Source: Fibrobacter succinogenes
GTDB taxonomy: Bacteria > Fibrobacterota > Fibrobacteria > Fibrobacterales > CADBQJ01
NCBI GenBank assembly: GCA_902796785.1
Contig: CADBQJ010000223.1
Location: 1-16,247 of the forward strand
DNA length: 16,247 nucleotides
Direction of reading: 5' to 3'
The notes below the pieces were generated by a model. It saw only the letters and a list, made by a program, of their open reading frames with translations. It was not told the DNA's origin and did not search any database. Below are positions 1 through 6,577 of the stretch, in pieces; position 1 is the first letter of the stretch, and every line of letters starts with the position of its first letter. Made by a program: the position numbers and the translations under genes.

Positions 1-257
1 AGGTCGGCCATCTTCGCGGCGACGTTTTCGCAGCGCGCCGCGCGCTCGCCTTCTCCGTCTTCGGAAAGGACCGCCACGGCGCCCGCGGCCAGCGCGGCGG
101 AGGCGTAGCGGCGGCCGTCGTCGCCGTGCCCGGCGCGCGCCACGAAGAGGTCGCCCGGGACCACGAGGCGGGAGTCGTCCTGCAGGCCGGTCGCCTCCAG
201 CGAGGCGAGCGATTCGGGAACTTCGGCGAAGCCGTCCAGAAGATCGCGCAGTTTCAC
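1..257 (-). CDS. murE: UDP-N-acetylmuramyl-tripeptide synthetase MurE, N-terminal part (runs off the left edge)
   Basis: Only the first 85 codons are in the window. They read MKLRDLLDG, followed near residues 32-40 by DDSRLVVPGDLF and then VARAGHGDDGRRYA and AGAVAVLSED. This is the N-terminal UMP-binding Mur ligase domain as found in MurE, where the DSRxVxPGDLF motif is typical. MurE adds the third amino acid (usually diaminopimelate or lysine) to UDP-MurNAc-dipeptide in the cytoplasm. The start is GTG at 257: it overlaps the ftsI stop by 4 nt (GTGA) and has GGAGG at 262-266 with a 4-nt spacer. Position directly after ftsI is the classic dcw order. The catalytic ATP-binding and C-terminal domains lie outside, so the amino-acid specificity cannot be judged. 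MurF shares the fold and is the main alternative, but gene order favours MurE. Confidence 0.88.
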   Translation of the reverse strand, partial: MKLRDLLDGFAEVPESLASLEATGLQDDSRLVVPGDLFVARAGHGDDGRRYASAALAAGAVAVLSEDGEGERAARCENVAAKMAD

Positions 258-2032
258 GCCGCCTCCCCGAGGACCAGGCGGCACTTGCGCCCGTTGGTCA
301 CCGTCCTCACGACCCGTCCGGTTCCTTCCCATTCCACGCTCCAGCCCCGGCGTTCCAGCACCTCCACCGCGTCGCGGAGCGCCCAGCCGCGGAGGTCCTC
401 CGGCCTTTCGGGCCGGGCGGCGCAGGAGGCCTTTTCGCAGCGCGCGGCGTTGCGGCCGGCGACGGCGCTTTCGCGGTCGGCCGTCGGGGCCTCCGTCGCG
501 AACGGGACGCCGCCCAGTTCGGGCGCGAAGCGGATGCGCTGCATGATGTCCCTGAAGATCGGGCCCGCGGCGCGGCCGCCCACCGTGGTCGTCTTCGGCT
601 CGTCCACCATGGCGTAGACCACGTATTCCGGATTGTCCACCGGGAACATCCCCACGAAGCTGGCCACGTTCAGGTTCTTCTGCTTGACGCCGTTCACGTA
701 CTTCTCGGCCGTGCCGGTCTTGCCGGCGGCGGGGAACCGCGGGTCGTGGAGGTTGCCGGCGGTGCCGCCCTTGGCCACGACGCCCGCCATCATCGCGCGC
801 AGCCGCGCGGCCACGTCGCGCGAAATCACGCGCCGGCGCGCCTTGGGCTCCTTGCGCTCGAGCACCTCGCCCGTCGCCCCGTCGCGGATCTCGCGCACCA
901 GGCGGGGCTCCATCAGCTCGCCGCCGTTCGCGATGGCGCCGTAGGCCATCGCCACCTGGAGGGGCGTCACCATGAACTCGTGCCCGAAGGCGATCGTGGG
1001 GAGCGAGACGCCGCTCCACCGCGACACGTCGGCCAGCTGGCCGCGCTCCTCGCCGCGGATGGGGACGCCGGTCGCCATGCCGATGCCGAACTTGGTGAGG
1101 TGCTTGTGCAGCTCGCGGCTGCCGATCCGCTCGGAGAGCTGCGCGAACGCCACGTTGGACGACTGCGCGATGGCCTCGGCCAGCGAGAGGCGCCCCATGT
1201 GGTGCGAGTCGTGGATGCGCATCCCGTAGATCTCGTAGTACCCCTTGCTCGCGTCGAAGGTGTCCTTCTCCGAGACGACGTTCATCTGCATCGCGGCCGC
1301 GGCGGTGAGCCCCTTGGCCACGGAGCCCGGCTCGTAGACCATCGCCACGGCGTCGTTGCGGAGCCGTTCGGGGGTGGTCGCCGTCGGGTCGTCGGGGTCG
1401 AACCCGGGATAGCTCGCCATGGCGAGGATCTCGCCGGTGTAGGGCTGCAGCACGATCGCCACGCCGCGCGAGGCCTCCACCTTCTCCACGCCCTCGCGGA
1501 GCGCGCCTTCGGCGATCGACTGGATCTCCTTGTCGATCGTGAGCACCAGGTCGCGGCCCGGCACCGGAAGCCGCTCGCCGTCCTCGATCTGCACCACCTC
1601 GCGGCCCTGCGCGTCCTTGCGCCAGTCGCGCCAGCCGTCCACGCCGCGCAGCGAGTCGTTGAAGGTCTGCTCCAGGCCGCTGGTCCCCGCGCCGTCGCGG
1701 CTCACGTTGCCCAGCACCACGGCGCCCACCGAGCCCCAGGGGTGGATGCGGCGCATCTCGCGCCTCGACGCCTTCCCGCGACCGTTCACCTCCACGGCGT
1801 ATTCGGCGTTCCCGGCCATCAGCTGCCCGTTGCGGTCGTAGATGCGGCCGCGCGGGGCGACGAGCTTCTCGCGCTTGAGGCTGCCGTTCTCCACCTGCGC
1901 GCGGTAGACCTTCCCCTTGAGCACCTGGATGTTGAAGGCCTGCGCCAGGAAGACGCCCAGCACGAGGACCGCCGCGGCCAGCGCGGCGCGCATGCGGGTC
2001 TCGCGTCCGTCCTGTCCGAAGAGCGGCTTCAT
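254..2032 (-). CDS. ftsI: Class B penicillin-binding protein FtsI (peptidoglycan transpeptidase) with C-terminal PASTA domain
   Basis: The 592-residue protein is a division-specific D,D-transpeptidase that cross-links septal peptidoglycan in the periplasm. A short cytoplasmic tail is followed by one membrane segment at about 15-35. The class B dimerisation region begins with RGRIYDRNG (61-69). The transpeptidase domain carries all three active-site motifs: SVAK with the acylated Ser237, SSN at 291-293 and KTGT at 438-441. The GxxxxTPLQVAMAYGAIANGG stretch after 350 is typical of FtsI/SpoVD. Residues about 541-592 look like a single PASTA domain, joined by a linker with Cys532 and Cys537. The ATG at 2032 has GGAGG about 7 nt upstream and overlaps the ftsL stop by 4 nt. 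The end overlaps the murE start. SpoVD-type PASTA proteins share this architecture, but the position after rsmH-ftsL indicates the vegetative division enzyme. Confidence 0.95.
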   Translation of the reverse strand: MKPLFGQDGRETRMRAALAAAVLVLGVFLAQAFNIQVLKGKVYRAQVENGSLKREKLVAPRGRIYDRNGQLMAGNAEYAVEVNGRGKASRREMRRIHPWGSVGAVVLGNVSRDGAGTSGLEQTFNDSLRGVDGWRDWRKDAQGREVVQIEDGERLPVPGRDLVLTIDKEIQSIAEGALREGVEKVEASRGVAIVLQPYTGEILAMASYPGFDPDDPTATTPERLRNDAVAMVYEPGSVAKGLTAAAAMQMNVVSEKDTFDASKGYYEIYGMRIHDSHHMGRLSLAEAIAQSSNVAFAQLSERIGSRELHKHLTKFGIGMATGVPIRGEERGQLADVSRWSGVSLPTIAFGHEFMVTPLQVAMAYGAIANGGELMEPRLVREIRDGATGEVLERKEPKARRRVISRDVAARLRAMMAGVVAKGGTAGNLHDPRFPAAGKTGTAEKYVNGVKQKNLNVASFVGMFPVDNPEYVVYAMVDEPKTTTVGGRAAGPIFRDIMQRIRFAPELGGVPFATEAPTADRESAVAGRNAARCEKASCAARPERPEDLRGWALRDAVEVLERRGWSVEWEGTGRVVRTVTNGRKCRLVLGEAA

Positions 2033-2313
2033 CTCGCGGCCTCCCCGACGTTTTCGGGCAGTTCCAGGTATTCCAGTCCGAAGCGCTCGCGGGCGACGGC
2101 CTCCACGTTCGCGCGGGAGAGCATCTCCTTCGCGCCGCGGTCGAGCACGGCGAGCCGGTTCGAGAGCTGGCGCGCCTCGGCGCGCAGCCCGCGCTGCTCG
2201 CGCAGGAGCTCGGTGTAGCGCACCTGCAGGAACACGGGCGACATGAGCAGCCCCGCCACCACGAGGAGCAGCGCGACGCCCACGGCGAGTCCCTGTAGAA
2301 GCCGGTTGCTCAT
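2029..2313 (-). CDS. ftsL: FtsL-like cell division protein
   Basis: A 94-residue bitopic membrane protein with a short cytoplasmic N-terminus (MSNRLLQG), one membrane segment at about 9-31 and a periplasmic coiled coil (about 32-65, with QVRYTELLREQRGLRAEARQ heptad character). The tail AVARERFGLEYLELPENV resembles the conserved FtsL ending in which A-x-x-x-x-G is followed by a proline-containing strand. FtsL forms a complex with FtsB and FtsQ and activates FtsWI at the septum. The family is poorly conserved in sequence, so the call rests on topology, size and position between rsmH and ftsI. The ATG at 2313 overlaps the rsmH stop (ATGA) and the gene's own stop overlaps the ftsI start (ATGA), so translation is probably coupled across all three. 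No strong ribosome binding site is seen. Confidence 0.85.
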   Translation of the reverse strand: MSNRLLQGLAVGVALLLVVAGLLMSPVFLQVRYTELLREQRGLRAEARQLSNRLAVLDRGAKEMLSRANVEAVARERFGLEYLELPENVGEAAR

Positions 2314-3227
2314 AGCTTTTCGTAGACCCTCAGCTTGGCCGAGCGGGAGCGCGGGTTCGCGCGCATCTCCTCTTCGGACGGGACGATCGGGCGGCGGACC
2401 AGCGGGCGCGCGGTGGCGCGGCCGCCGCCGCAGCGGCAGACGGGGAAGCCGGGCGGGCAGACGCAGTCGCGGGCCCGTTCGGCCATCTTGCGCTTGACGC
2501 AGCGGTCCTCCACGCTGTGGTAGCTCATCACCACGAGGCGGCCGCCGGAGCGCAGCAGGTCGTGCGCGGCGTCGAGCCCGCGCGAAAGCTGGTCGATTTC
2601 GCCGTTGACCTCGATGCGGATCGCCTGGAGGATGCGCGCGGCGACGTCGTCGACGCGGCCCTTTCCGAGCGCCCTGGCGGCGGCGAGCACGTCGTCCATC
2701 GCCAGCGCGCCGTTGCGCTCCACGGCCTCGCGGAGCGCGCGCGCCGCGCGGGCGGCGGGACGGATGTCGGAGTTCTCGACCAGCGCGCGCTTCAGCTCCT
2801 CCTCGCCGACGCGGGCGATCCACCGCGCCGCGTCCTCGCCGGAGGTCTGGTCCATGCGGAGGTCGACGTTGCTGCTCCTGCGGAAGGAGAAGCCGCGCTC
2901 GGGCGCGTCCACCTGGTGCGACGAGATGCCGAGGTCCATCAGCACGCCGTCGGCGGATCCCGCCTCGACCACGCTCGCCATCTCCGCGAAGGGAAGACGG
3001 TGCGCGCGCCAGCGGGGGTCGTCGCCGATGCGGGCCTTCGCCGCGGCGATCGCCTCGGGGTCGCGGTCGAAGGAGTCGAGGCGCCCGTCGGCGCCCAGAA
3101 GGCCGAGAATCGCGGCGGAGTGGCCGCCGCCGCCGAGCGTGCAGTCGACGTAGCGTCCCGCGGGCCTGATCTCCAGCCACCGCAGGCATTCGCCGAGCAT
3201 CACGGGAGAGTGGTATCCGCTATTCAT
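2310..3227 (-). CDS. rsmH: 16S rRNA (cytosine(1402)-N(4))-methyltransferase RsmH (MraW)
   Basis: The 305-residue enzyme methylates N4 of C1402 in the ribosomal P site using S-adenosylmethionine. The opening YHSPVMLGE (5-13), the SAM-binding loop CTLGGGGHS (29-37), the acidic SFDRD (52-56), MDLGISSHQVD (97-107), the RMD motif (124-126), RIEVNGE (204-210) and SYHSVEDR (235-242) are all diagnostic. A C-terminal CxC-x6-CxC cluster (Cys255, 257, 264, 266) within the usual CxCPPGFPVC segment is present. The frame is open further upstream to an ATG at 3359, but that stretch lies inside mraZ and has no family similarity. The ATG at 3227 gives the canonical N-terminus and is preceded by AAGGAGAGG. The start overlaps the mraZ end by 8 nt and the stop overlaps ftsL by 4 nt. 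Confidence 0.97.
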   Translation of the reverse strand: MNSGYHSPVMLGECLRWLEIRPAGRYVDCTLGGGGHSAAILGLLGADGRLDSFDRDPEAIAAAKARIGDDPRWRAHRLPFAEMASVVEAGSADGVLMDLGISSHQVDAPERGFSFRRSSNVDLRMDQTSGEDAARWIARVGEEELKRALVENSDIRPAARAARALREAVERNGALAMDDVLAAARALGKGRVDDVAARILQAIRIEVNGEIDQLSRGLDAAHDLLRSGGRLVVMSYHSVEDRCVKRKMAERARDCVCPPGFPVCRCGGGRATARPLVRRPIVPSEEEMRANPRSRSAKLRVYEKL

Positions 3228-3693
3228 CCTCTCCTTCCCGCTGACGCAGTCCGAAGAGAGCGTCGTCGAATTCCTTGTGGTCGGATTCGCCGTCGCCGGA
3301 GGCGATCGAGGCGAAGCGTTCCGGATTGCACAGGACGACCGTGTCGAGCATGCCGGCAAAGACCACGGTGGACGTGATGTGCGCCCACTGGAGAAGTTCG
3401 CGAGAAAGGGTGATTCGGTTTTGGCTGTCGAGGATGCTTGTACGTGCGGTCACGATCATCTTCTTGACCGCTGCGACTTCCGCGGGAGTGCGCGCCCGTT
3501 TCATCAGCTCGCGGCTGCGCCTTTCCCAGAGCCGGATCGGATAGAGCTCCAATTCGCAGTCCTGGGAGATGGCCACCACGACCTGGTTTTCGTGCTTTGG
3601 GTCCAAGCACTTGCGAAGTTCGCGCGGGAAGCTGCAACGCAGCTTCTCGTCTACCTTCGCCTGACTGTTGCCTTGGAAGAAATCCTGCAACAT
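3220..3693 (-). CDS. mraZ: Transcriptional regulator MraZ
   Basis: The 157-residue protein has two SpoVT/AbrB-like DNA-binding modules, at about 7-55 (AKVDEKLRCSFPRELR) and 80-130 (ILDSQNRITLSRELLQWA, then STVVFAGMLDTVVLCNPERF). This doubled swapped-hairpin layout defines MraZ, a ring-forming DNA-binding regulator that in characterised bacteria binds repeats upstream of its own gene and controls the dcw cluster. The acidic tail (about 132-157) is longer than in many homologues. The ATG at 3693 has GAGG at 3703-3706 with a 9-nt spacer. A matching operator lies at 3714-3738. Hand counts in several 60-base stretches here give about 55-63% GC against about 75% in parts of neighbouring genes, so the gene is compositionally distinct while remaining in its ordinary position. 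Confidence 0.95.
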   Translation of the reverse strand: MLQDFFQGNSQAKVDEKLRCSFPRELRKCLDPKHENQVVVAISQDCELELYPIRLWERRSRELMKRARTPAEVAAVKKMIVTARTSILDSQNRITLSRELLQWAHITSTVVFAGMLDTVVLCNPERFASIASGDGESDHKEFDDALFGLRQREGEDE

Positions 3694-3713
3694 CTTTGTC
3701 GACCTCGATAACT

Positions 3714-3738
3714 ACCCACTGAACACCACTACTCCCCA
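3714..3738 (-). promoter_or_regulatory. MraZ operator: three 10-nt-spaced TGGKN repeats
   Basis: Read on the minus strand, the segment is TGGGG-AGTAG, TGGTG-TTCAG, TGGGT: three 5-nt boxes (3738-3734, 3728-3724, 3718-3714), each separated by 5 nt, giving one box per helical turn. Known MraZ sites are direct repeats of TGGGN with 5-nt spacers, so pattern and location (21 nt upstream of the mraZ ATG) agree. The middle box deviates at its fourth base. The first box directly abuts the TA-rich -10 candidate, which suggests autorepression by promoter occlusion. A further TGGGG lies at 3759-3755, 21 nt above the first box. Confidence 0.75.
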
Positions 3739-3739
3739 A

Positions 3740-3745
3740 AATATA
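3740..3745 (-). promoter_or_regulatory. Candidate -10 element of the mraZ/dcw promoter
   Basis: Minus-strand TATATT matches the sigma-70 -10 hexamer at five of six positions and stands out in GC-rich DNA. It lies 46 nt upstream of the mraZ start and just above the MraZ repeats. No convincing -35 hexamer is found 16-18 nt further upstream (that stretch is GC-rich), so the call rests on the -10 and on its position between the upstream terminator and mraZ. Confidence 0.45.
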
Positions 3746-3788
3746 CTCACGATTCCCCACCCCCGCCGATATTTCCTCCACGACGGCG

Positions 3789-3818
3789 AAAAAAAATCCG
3801 CCCGGGCGGGAGCGGATT
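3789..3818 (-). terminator. Rho-independent terminator of the TonB/receptor operon
   Basis: On the minus strand AATCCGC (3818-3812) pairs perfectly with GCGGATT (3801-3795) around a 10-nt GC-rich loop, and a run of eight T residues (3796-3789) overlaps the base of the stem. A nested 12-base palindrome, CCGCCCGGGCGG, at 3798-3809 offers an alternative stem. It begins 40 nt past the stop of the TPR gene and ends 44 nt before the mraZ -10 candidate, so it separates the two transcription units. Confidence 0.85.
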
Positions 3819-3830
3819 CGTCGAAGGAAG

Positions 3831-3844
3831 TGCACGTCCGTGCA
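3831..3844. repeat. Short inverted repeat between the TPR gene and the terminator
   Basis: TGCACG-TC-CGTGCA is a perfect 6-bp inverted repeat with a 2-nt centre. It lies 14 nt past the TPR gene stop and just before the terminator on the minus-strand transcript. It could be a small mRNA 3' hairpin or a protein site; nothing in the sequence decides between these. Confidence 0.35.
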
Positions 3845-3858
3845 GTGTTTCGCGGGAG

Positions 3859-4884
3859 CTAGGGGCTCTCCTCCTCCAGGCGGCGGAGTTCCGCCGCCGT
3901 CGCGGCGTCGCCGGGATAGTGGCGCAGCGCCGTTTCGAGCAGCCGCTTCGCCTCGTCGGTCCGGCGGCGGAGCAGCGCCTCGCGGGCCAGTTCGCGGAAG
4001 CCGTAGACCGCCTCGGGATGGTTCCGCCGCGCGGCGGCGAGGTAGGCCCGCTCGGCGCGGTCGTACCAGCGGGCGTCGAGCGCGAGGTTCCCCAGGAAGA
4101 TGGCCGCCTCGGCGTCGGCGGAGTCGACCGCGAGGATCGCGGAGAGCTGGTCCATGGCCAGGAAGACGTTCCCCGACTCCGCCAGGACGTCGGCCAGCTT
4201 GTACATCACGTCGGGCCGGTCGCCGAGCGCGCCGAGCGCCTCGCGGTAGGCGTCGATCGCGCGGTCGAAGCGCCCGTCGCCGCGGGCCAGGTCGCCGACG
4301 TAGACGAGGAAGTCGGGCTCCTCGGGATGGGCGCGCCAGCCCTCCTCGGCCGCGGCGATGGCGGCGGAGACGTCGCCCAGCGCCACGTGGATCTCCGCCA
4401 GGCGGTAGACGACGGAGGGATCGTCGTCCAGCCGGCTCGCGCGCTCCGCCGCGCGGAGGGCGCCGACGAGGTCGCCCGCGCGGGAGCAGGCCTCGGAGAG
4501 GTAGAGCCAGGCCGGGACGTTCGAGGGGTCGAGGGCGAGCGCGCGGCGGTAGACGGCGACCGCCTCGGCGTAGGCGCCCAGGCGGTAGAGCGTCGCGCCG
4601 AGGTTGAAGAGCGCCGGCGAGAAGCTCCCGCCGGAGGCCCGGACGGCGCGGCGGTACGCGGCGGCGGCCTCGGGGATCCGGTTCGCCTGGAAGAGCGCGT
4701 TGCCGCGGTTGAAGGAGCAGGCCAGGGGCTCGCCGCCGCGGGCCTCCGCCTTCGCGTAGAGCACGGAGGCCTGGAGGAACCGGCCCGCGCCGTAGAGCGC
4801 GGAGGCGCGCTCCATCAGCTTTTCCGCCGGCTGGGCGGAGGCGAGGGACGCGCAGAGCAGCGCGAGGAGGAGAGCGCGCCTCAT
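3859..4884 (-). CDS. Secreted tetratricopeptide-repeat protein of the TonB2-type module
   Basis: The 341-residue protein starts with a signal peptide (MRRALLLALLCASLASAQ, cleavage likely near 17-18). The rest is almost entirely TPR helices, about nine repeats from 20 to 325, with the usual spacing of A-x-x-Y/F and A-x-x-x-Y-x-x-A-L-x-L-D-P (clearest at 88-121 and 189-221). TPR arrays bind other proteins, so a periplasmic scaffold is likely. A TPR gene directly after tonB is a standard part of Vibrio-type TonB2 loci, which supports a role in TonB-dependent transport rather than general metabolism. The ATG at 4884 overlaps the tonB stop (ATGA) and has AGGGA 3 nt upstream. The frame extends further upstream to 5010, but without a signal peptide and inside tonB. 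It is the last gene before the terminator. Confidence 0.88.
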   Translation of the reverse strand: MRRALLLALLCASLASAQPAEKLMERASALYGAGRFLQASVLYAKAEARGGEPLACSFNRGNALFQANRIPEAAAAYRRAVRASGGSFSPALFNLGATLYRLGAYAEAVAVYRRALALDPSNVPAWLYLSEACSRAGDLVGALRAAERASRLDDDPSVVYRLAEIHVALGDVSAAIAAAEEGWRAHPEEPDFLVYVGDLARGDGRFDRAIDAYREALGALGDRPDVMYKLADVLAESGNVFLAMDQLSAILAVDSADAEAAIFLGNLALDARWYDRAERAYLAAARRNHPEAVYGFRELAREALLRRRTDEAKRLLETALRHYPGDAATAAELRRLEEESP

Positions 4885-5528
4885 CGGTCCCTGAACCTCA
4901 CTTCGAAGGGCTGCTCCATCCCGCAGAACGGAACCGCCCTGCCCTGCTTCCGCGCGGGCGAGAACCGGAGCGCCGACAGCGCCTGGATCCCGGCCTGCGC
5001 CAGGCCGCATCCGCGCGGCGACTCCTCCACCACCTGGACGTTGAAGACCTCGCCGCGCTCGTCCACGCAGAAGGCCAGGCGCAGCACGGCGTCGCGCTCC
5101 ATGTCGCGGACGGCCTGCGGCACCTGGAACGTCGGCGCGGCGGGGCTCGAGGGCGGCTGGTCGGCGTCGACGTTCCCGCCGATCGAGTTCCGGTCGGAGA
5201 GGAGCGAGGCGTCCAGCGCGGCGCCGTCGCCGCCCGCGCCCACGAGCCCCAGGTTCATCGCCTGGCGCGGGCCCATCTTCGGGGAGCGGCTCTGGGGCGA
5301 CTTGCGCGCGGGCTTGCGGCGCTCCGTCTCGCGCGGCGGCGGCGGACGCCGTTCGGGGTCGGCGCGCCCGATCTCCGTCTTCGCGTACTTCTTCGGCGCG
5401 AAGAGGTCGCCCTTCGCGGCGAGGTTCGCGACCGTCACCGAGAAGACGAGCGCCGCGCTCGTCAGCGCCGCGAGGAGCGCCACGAGCAGGGTCCTTCCCG
5501 TCTTGCGCAGGGCGTGGAAGCGCGCCAT
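4881..5528 (-). CDS. tonB: TonB-like energy transducer (short, TonB2 type)
   Basis: The 215-residue protein has a cytoplasmic basic start, one membrane segment at about 13-37, a linker of about 95 residues and a C-terminal TonB domain at about 133-213 (VLRLAFCVDERGEVFNVQVVEES, then IQALSALRFSPARKQGRAVPF, then PFEVRF). It should carry proton-motive energy from ExbB/ExbD to the receptor plug. The linker has one short PPPP run (62-65) and is basic, unlike the long Pro-Glu/Pro-Lys stretch of E. coli TonB. The membrane segment has no histidine, so the SxxxH motif of classical TonB is missing. Three cysteines sit in the C-terminal domain (154, 174, 202). The ATG at 5528 shares one base with the exbD stop; the frame continues upstream but only in exbD's shadow. 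Confidence 0.9.
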   Translation of the reverse strand: MARFHALRKTGRTLLVALLAALTSAALVFSVTVANLAAKGDLFAPKKYAKTEIGRADPERRPPPPRETERRKPARKSPQSRSPKMGPRQAMNLGLVGAGGDGAALDASLLSDRNSIGGNVDADQPPSSPAAPTFQVPQAVRDMERDAVLRLAFCVDERGEVFNVQVVEESPRGCGLAQAGIQALSALRFSPARKQGRAVPFCGMEQPFEVRFRDR

Positions 5529-5935
5529 CACCGCACCTGCGCCGCCAGCGAGACCTTCTTCACGCGCGCCAGCGTGCAGGCGTCGATCACCTGCACCAGC
5601 CGGCCCGTCGGCGCCGACTCGTCCGCGATGACGATCGCCTCGCGTTCGGGCGCCCTGGCGACGGACTGCTCCAGCACGTCCTTCAGCGCGGCGAGGTCCA
5701 CCTCGCGCTCGTTGACGTGGATCGTCCCCTCGCGCGTGATCGCGATCAGGATGCTCTCGGCGCGCAGCTCGCTCGCCGACTGGGCCTGCGGCTTGGAGAC
5801 GTCCACGCCGGTCTCGCGCGTGAAGGTGCTGGTCACCACGAAGAAGATGAGGAGGATGAAGACGATGTCCATCAGCGGACCCATCTCGACCGTCGCGCCC
5901 TCCTTGCGCGGGCGGCGCCACTCAATCCCGGCCAT
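5528..5935 (-). CDS. exbD: Biopolymer transport protein ExbD
   Basis: The 135-residue protein has a short cytoplasmic N-terminus (MAGIEWRRPRKEG), a single membrane segment at about 20-40 and a periplasmic ExbD/TolR domain with the expected strands (ILIAITREGTIHVNEREVD, EAIVIADESAPTGRLVQVIDAC). Asp23 in LMDIVFILLIFF is the conserved membrane aspartate of ExbD/TolR that carries protons with ExbB. Length fits the family (about 130-145). The ATG at 5935 overlaps the exbB stop by 14 nt, and the stop shares one base with the tonB ATG. Together with the two TolQ-type proteins upstream it forms the stator that energises TonB. Confidence 0.95.
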   Translation of the reverse strand: MAGIEWRRPRKEGATVEMGPLMDIVFILLIFFVVTSTFTRETGVDVSKPQAQSASELRAESILIAITREGTIHVNEREVDLAALKDVLEQSVARAPEREAIVIADESAPTGRLVQVIDACTLARVKKVSLAAQVR

Positions 5936-6575
5936 CGGACGCCCCCGGGACGTTGTTGCGGATCATCGACAGCCCGGTCTCCAGCTGCAGGAGCACGTCG
6001 TCGACGCGGGTCTCGAAGCGGCCCTTCAGGATGGCGAGCGGGCAGGCGACCAGCAGGCCGCTCTGCGTGGTGATGAGCGCCTCGGAGATGCCGTCGGCCA
6101 TCAGCGCGGGATTGGAGTTGCCGTAGAGCGTGATCGACTCGAAGGTGGCCGTCATCCCGGCGACGGTCCCCAGCAGCCCGAGCAGCGGCGCGGCGGCCGC
6201 CATGACGGAGACGACGCGGATCCCCTTCCGCAGATACGATTTCGTCTTCAGGAGCCGGACGGGGACGTCGGCCTCCAGCGCCGCCCCGCCCCGCGCGGAG
6301 ACGTCGAGCGCGCGGCGCAGCTCGCGTGCCACCAGCCCCTTGCGCGCGCGGAGCGCGTTGCGGGCCGCGCGGCGGTTCCCGGCGCGGAGCGCCTCGTTCA
6401 TCTCGGCGAGGAACGCCGGCGACTCGCTGCGCAGGAAGTCCGCGCCGAAGCGCAGCCAGGCGGCGTAGAGGAAGAAGAAGCCGACCGCGCCGCACAGGAG
6501 GATCGGGAGCATCGTCGCGCCGCCGGCCCGGTAGGCCCCGACGACGTTCTCCACGGCGATCAGCGCGGTCTCCAT
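5922..6575 (-). CDS. exbB: ExbB-type MotA/TolQ/ExbB proton channel protein
   Basis: The 217-residue protein has three membrane segments, at about 21-41, 120-142 and 166-185, with the long cytoplasmic loop typical of ExbB between the first two. The signature LLGLLGTVAGMTATFESI (131-148) and the third-helix stretch DGISEALITTQSGLLVACP (161-179) are the conserved TolQ/ExbB core. It forms the proton channel with ExbD in the inner membrane. The size matches ExbB2 of Vibrio-type systems. The ATG at 6575 lies 2 nt after the stop of the TtpC-like gene, with AGG nearby; a longer open frame upstream is a shadow of that gene and lacks family similarity. It is the second of two paralogous TolQ-type genes in tandem. 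Confidence 0.94.
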   Translation of the reverse strand: METALIAVENVVGAYRAGGATMLPILLCGAVGFFFLYAAWLRFGADFLRSESPAFLAEMNEALRAGNRRAARNALRARKGLVARELRRALDVSARGGAALEADVPVRLLKTKSYLRKGIRVVSVMAAAAPLLGLLGTVAGMTATFESITLYGNSNPALMADGISEALITTQSGLLVACPLAILKGRFETRVDDVLLQLETGLSMIRNNVPGASDGRD

Positions 6576-6577
6576 CG

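Noticed and set aside
746..2218. A 490-codon plus-strand open frame opposite ftsI and ftsL.
   Set aside because: It is antisense to genes with clear motifs and is His/Arg/Ala/Val-rich in the way expected of the reverse complement of GC-rich codons.
3228..3359. An in-frame upstream ATG that would lengthen RsmH by 44 residues.
   Set aside because: The added segment lies within mraZ and is low-complexity; the ATG at 3227 gives the canonical YHSPVM start with a strong ribosome binding site.
3798..3809. CCGCCCGGGCGG palindrome as a stand-alone operator.
   Set aside because: It is nested in the terminator stem-loop, which explains it without a separate function.
3694..3835. A longer minus-strand frame starting at 3835 that crosses the mraZ promoter.
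   Set aside because: It runs through the terminator and operator and then continues out of frame with mraZ; no similarity to any family.
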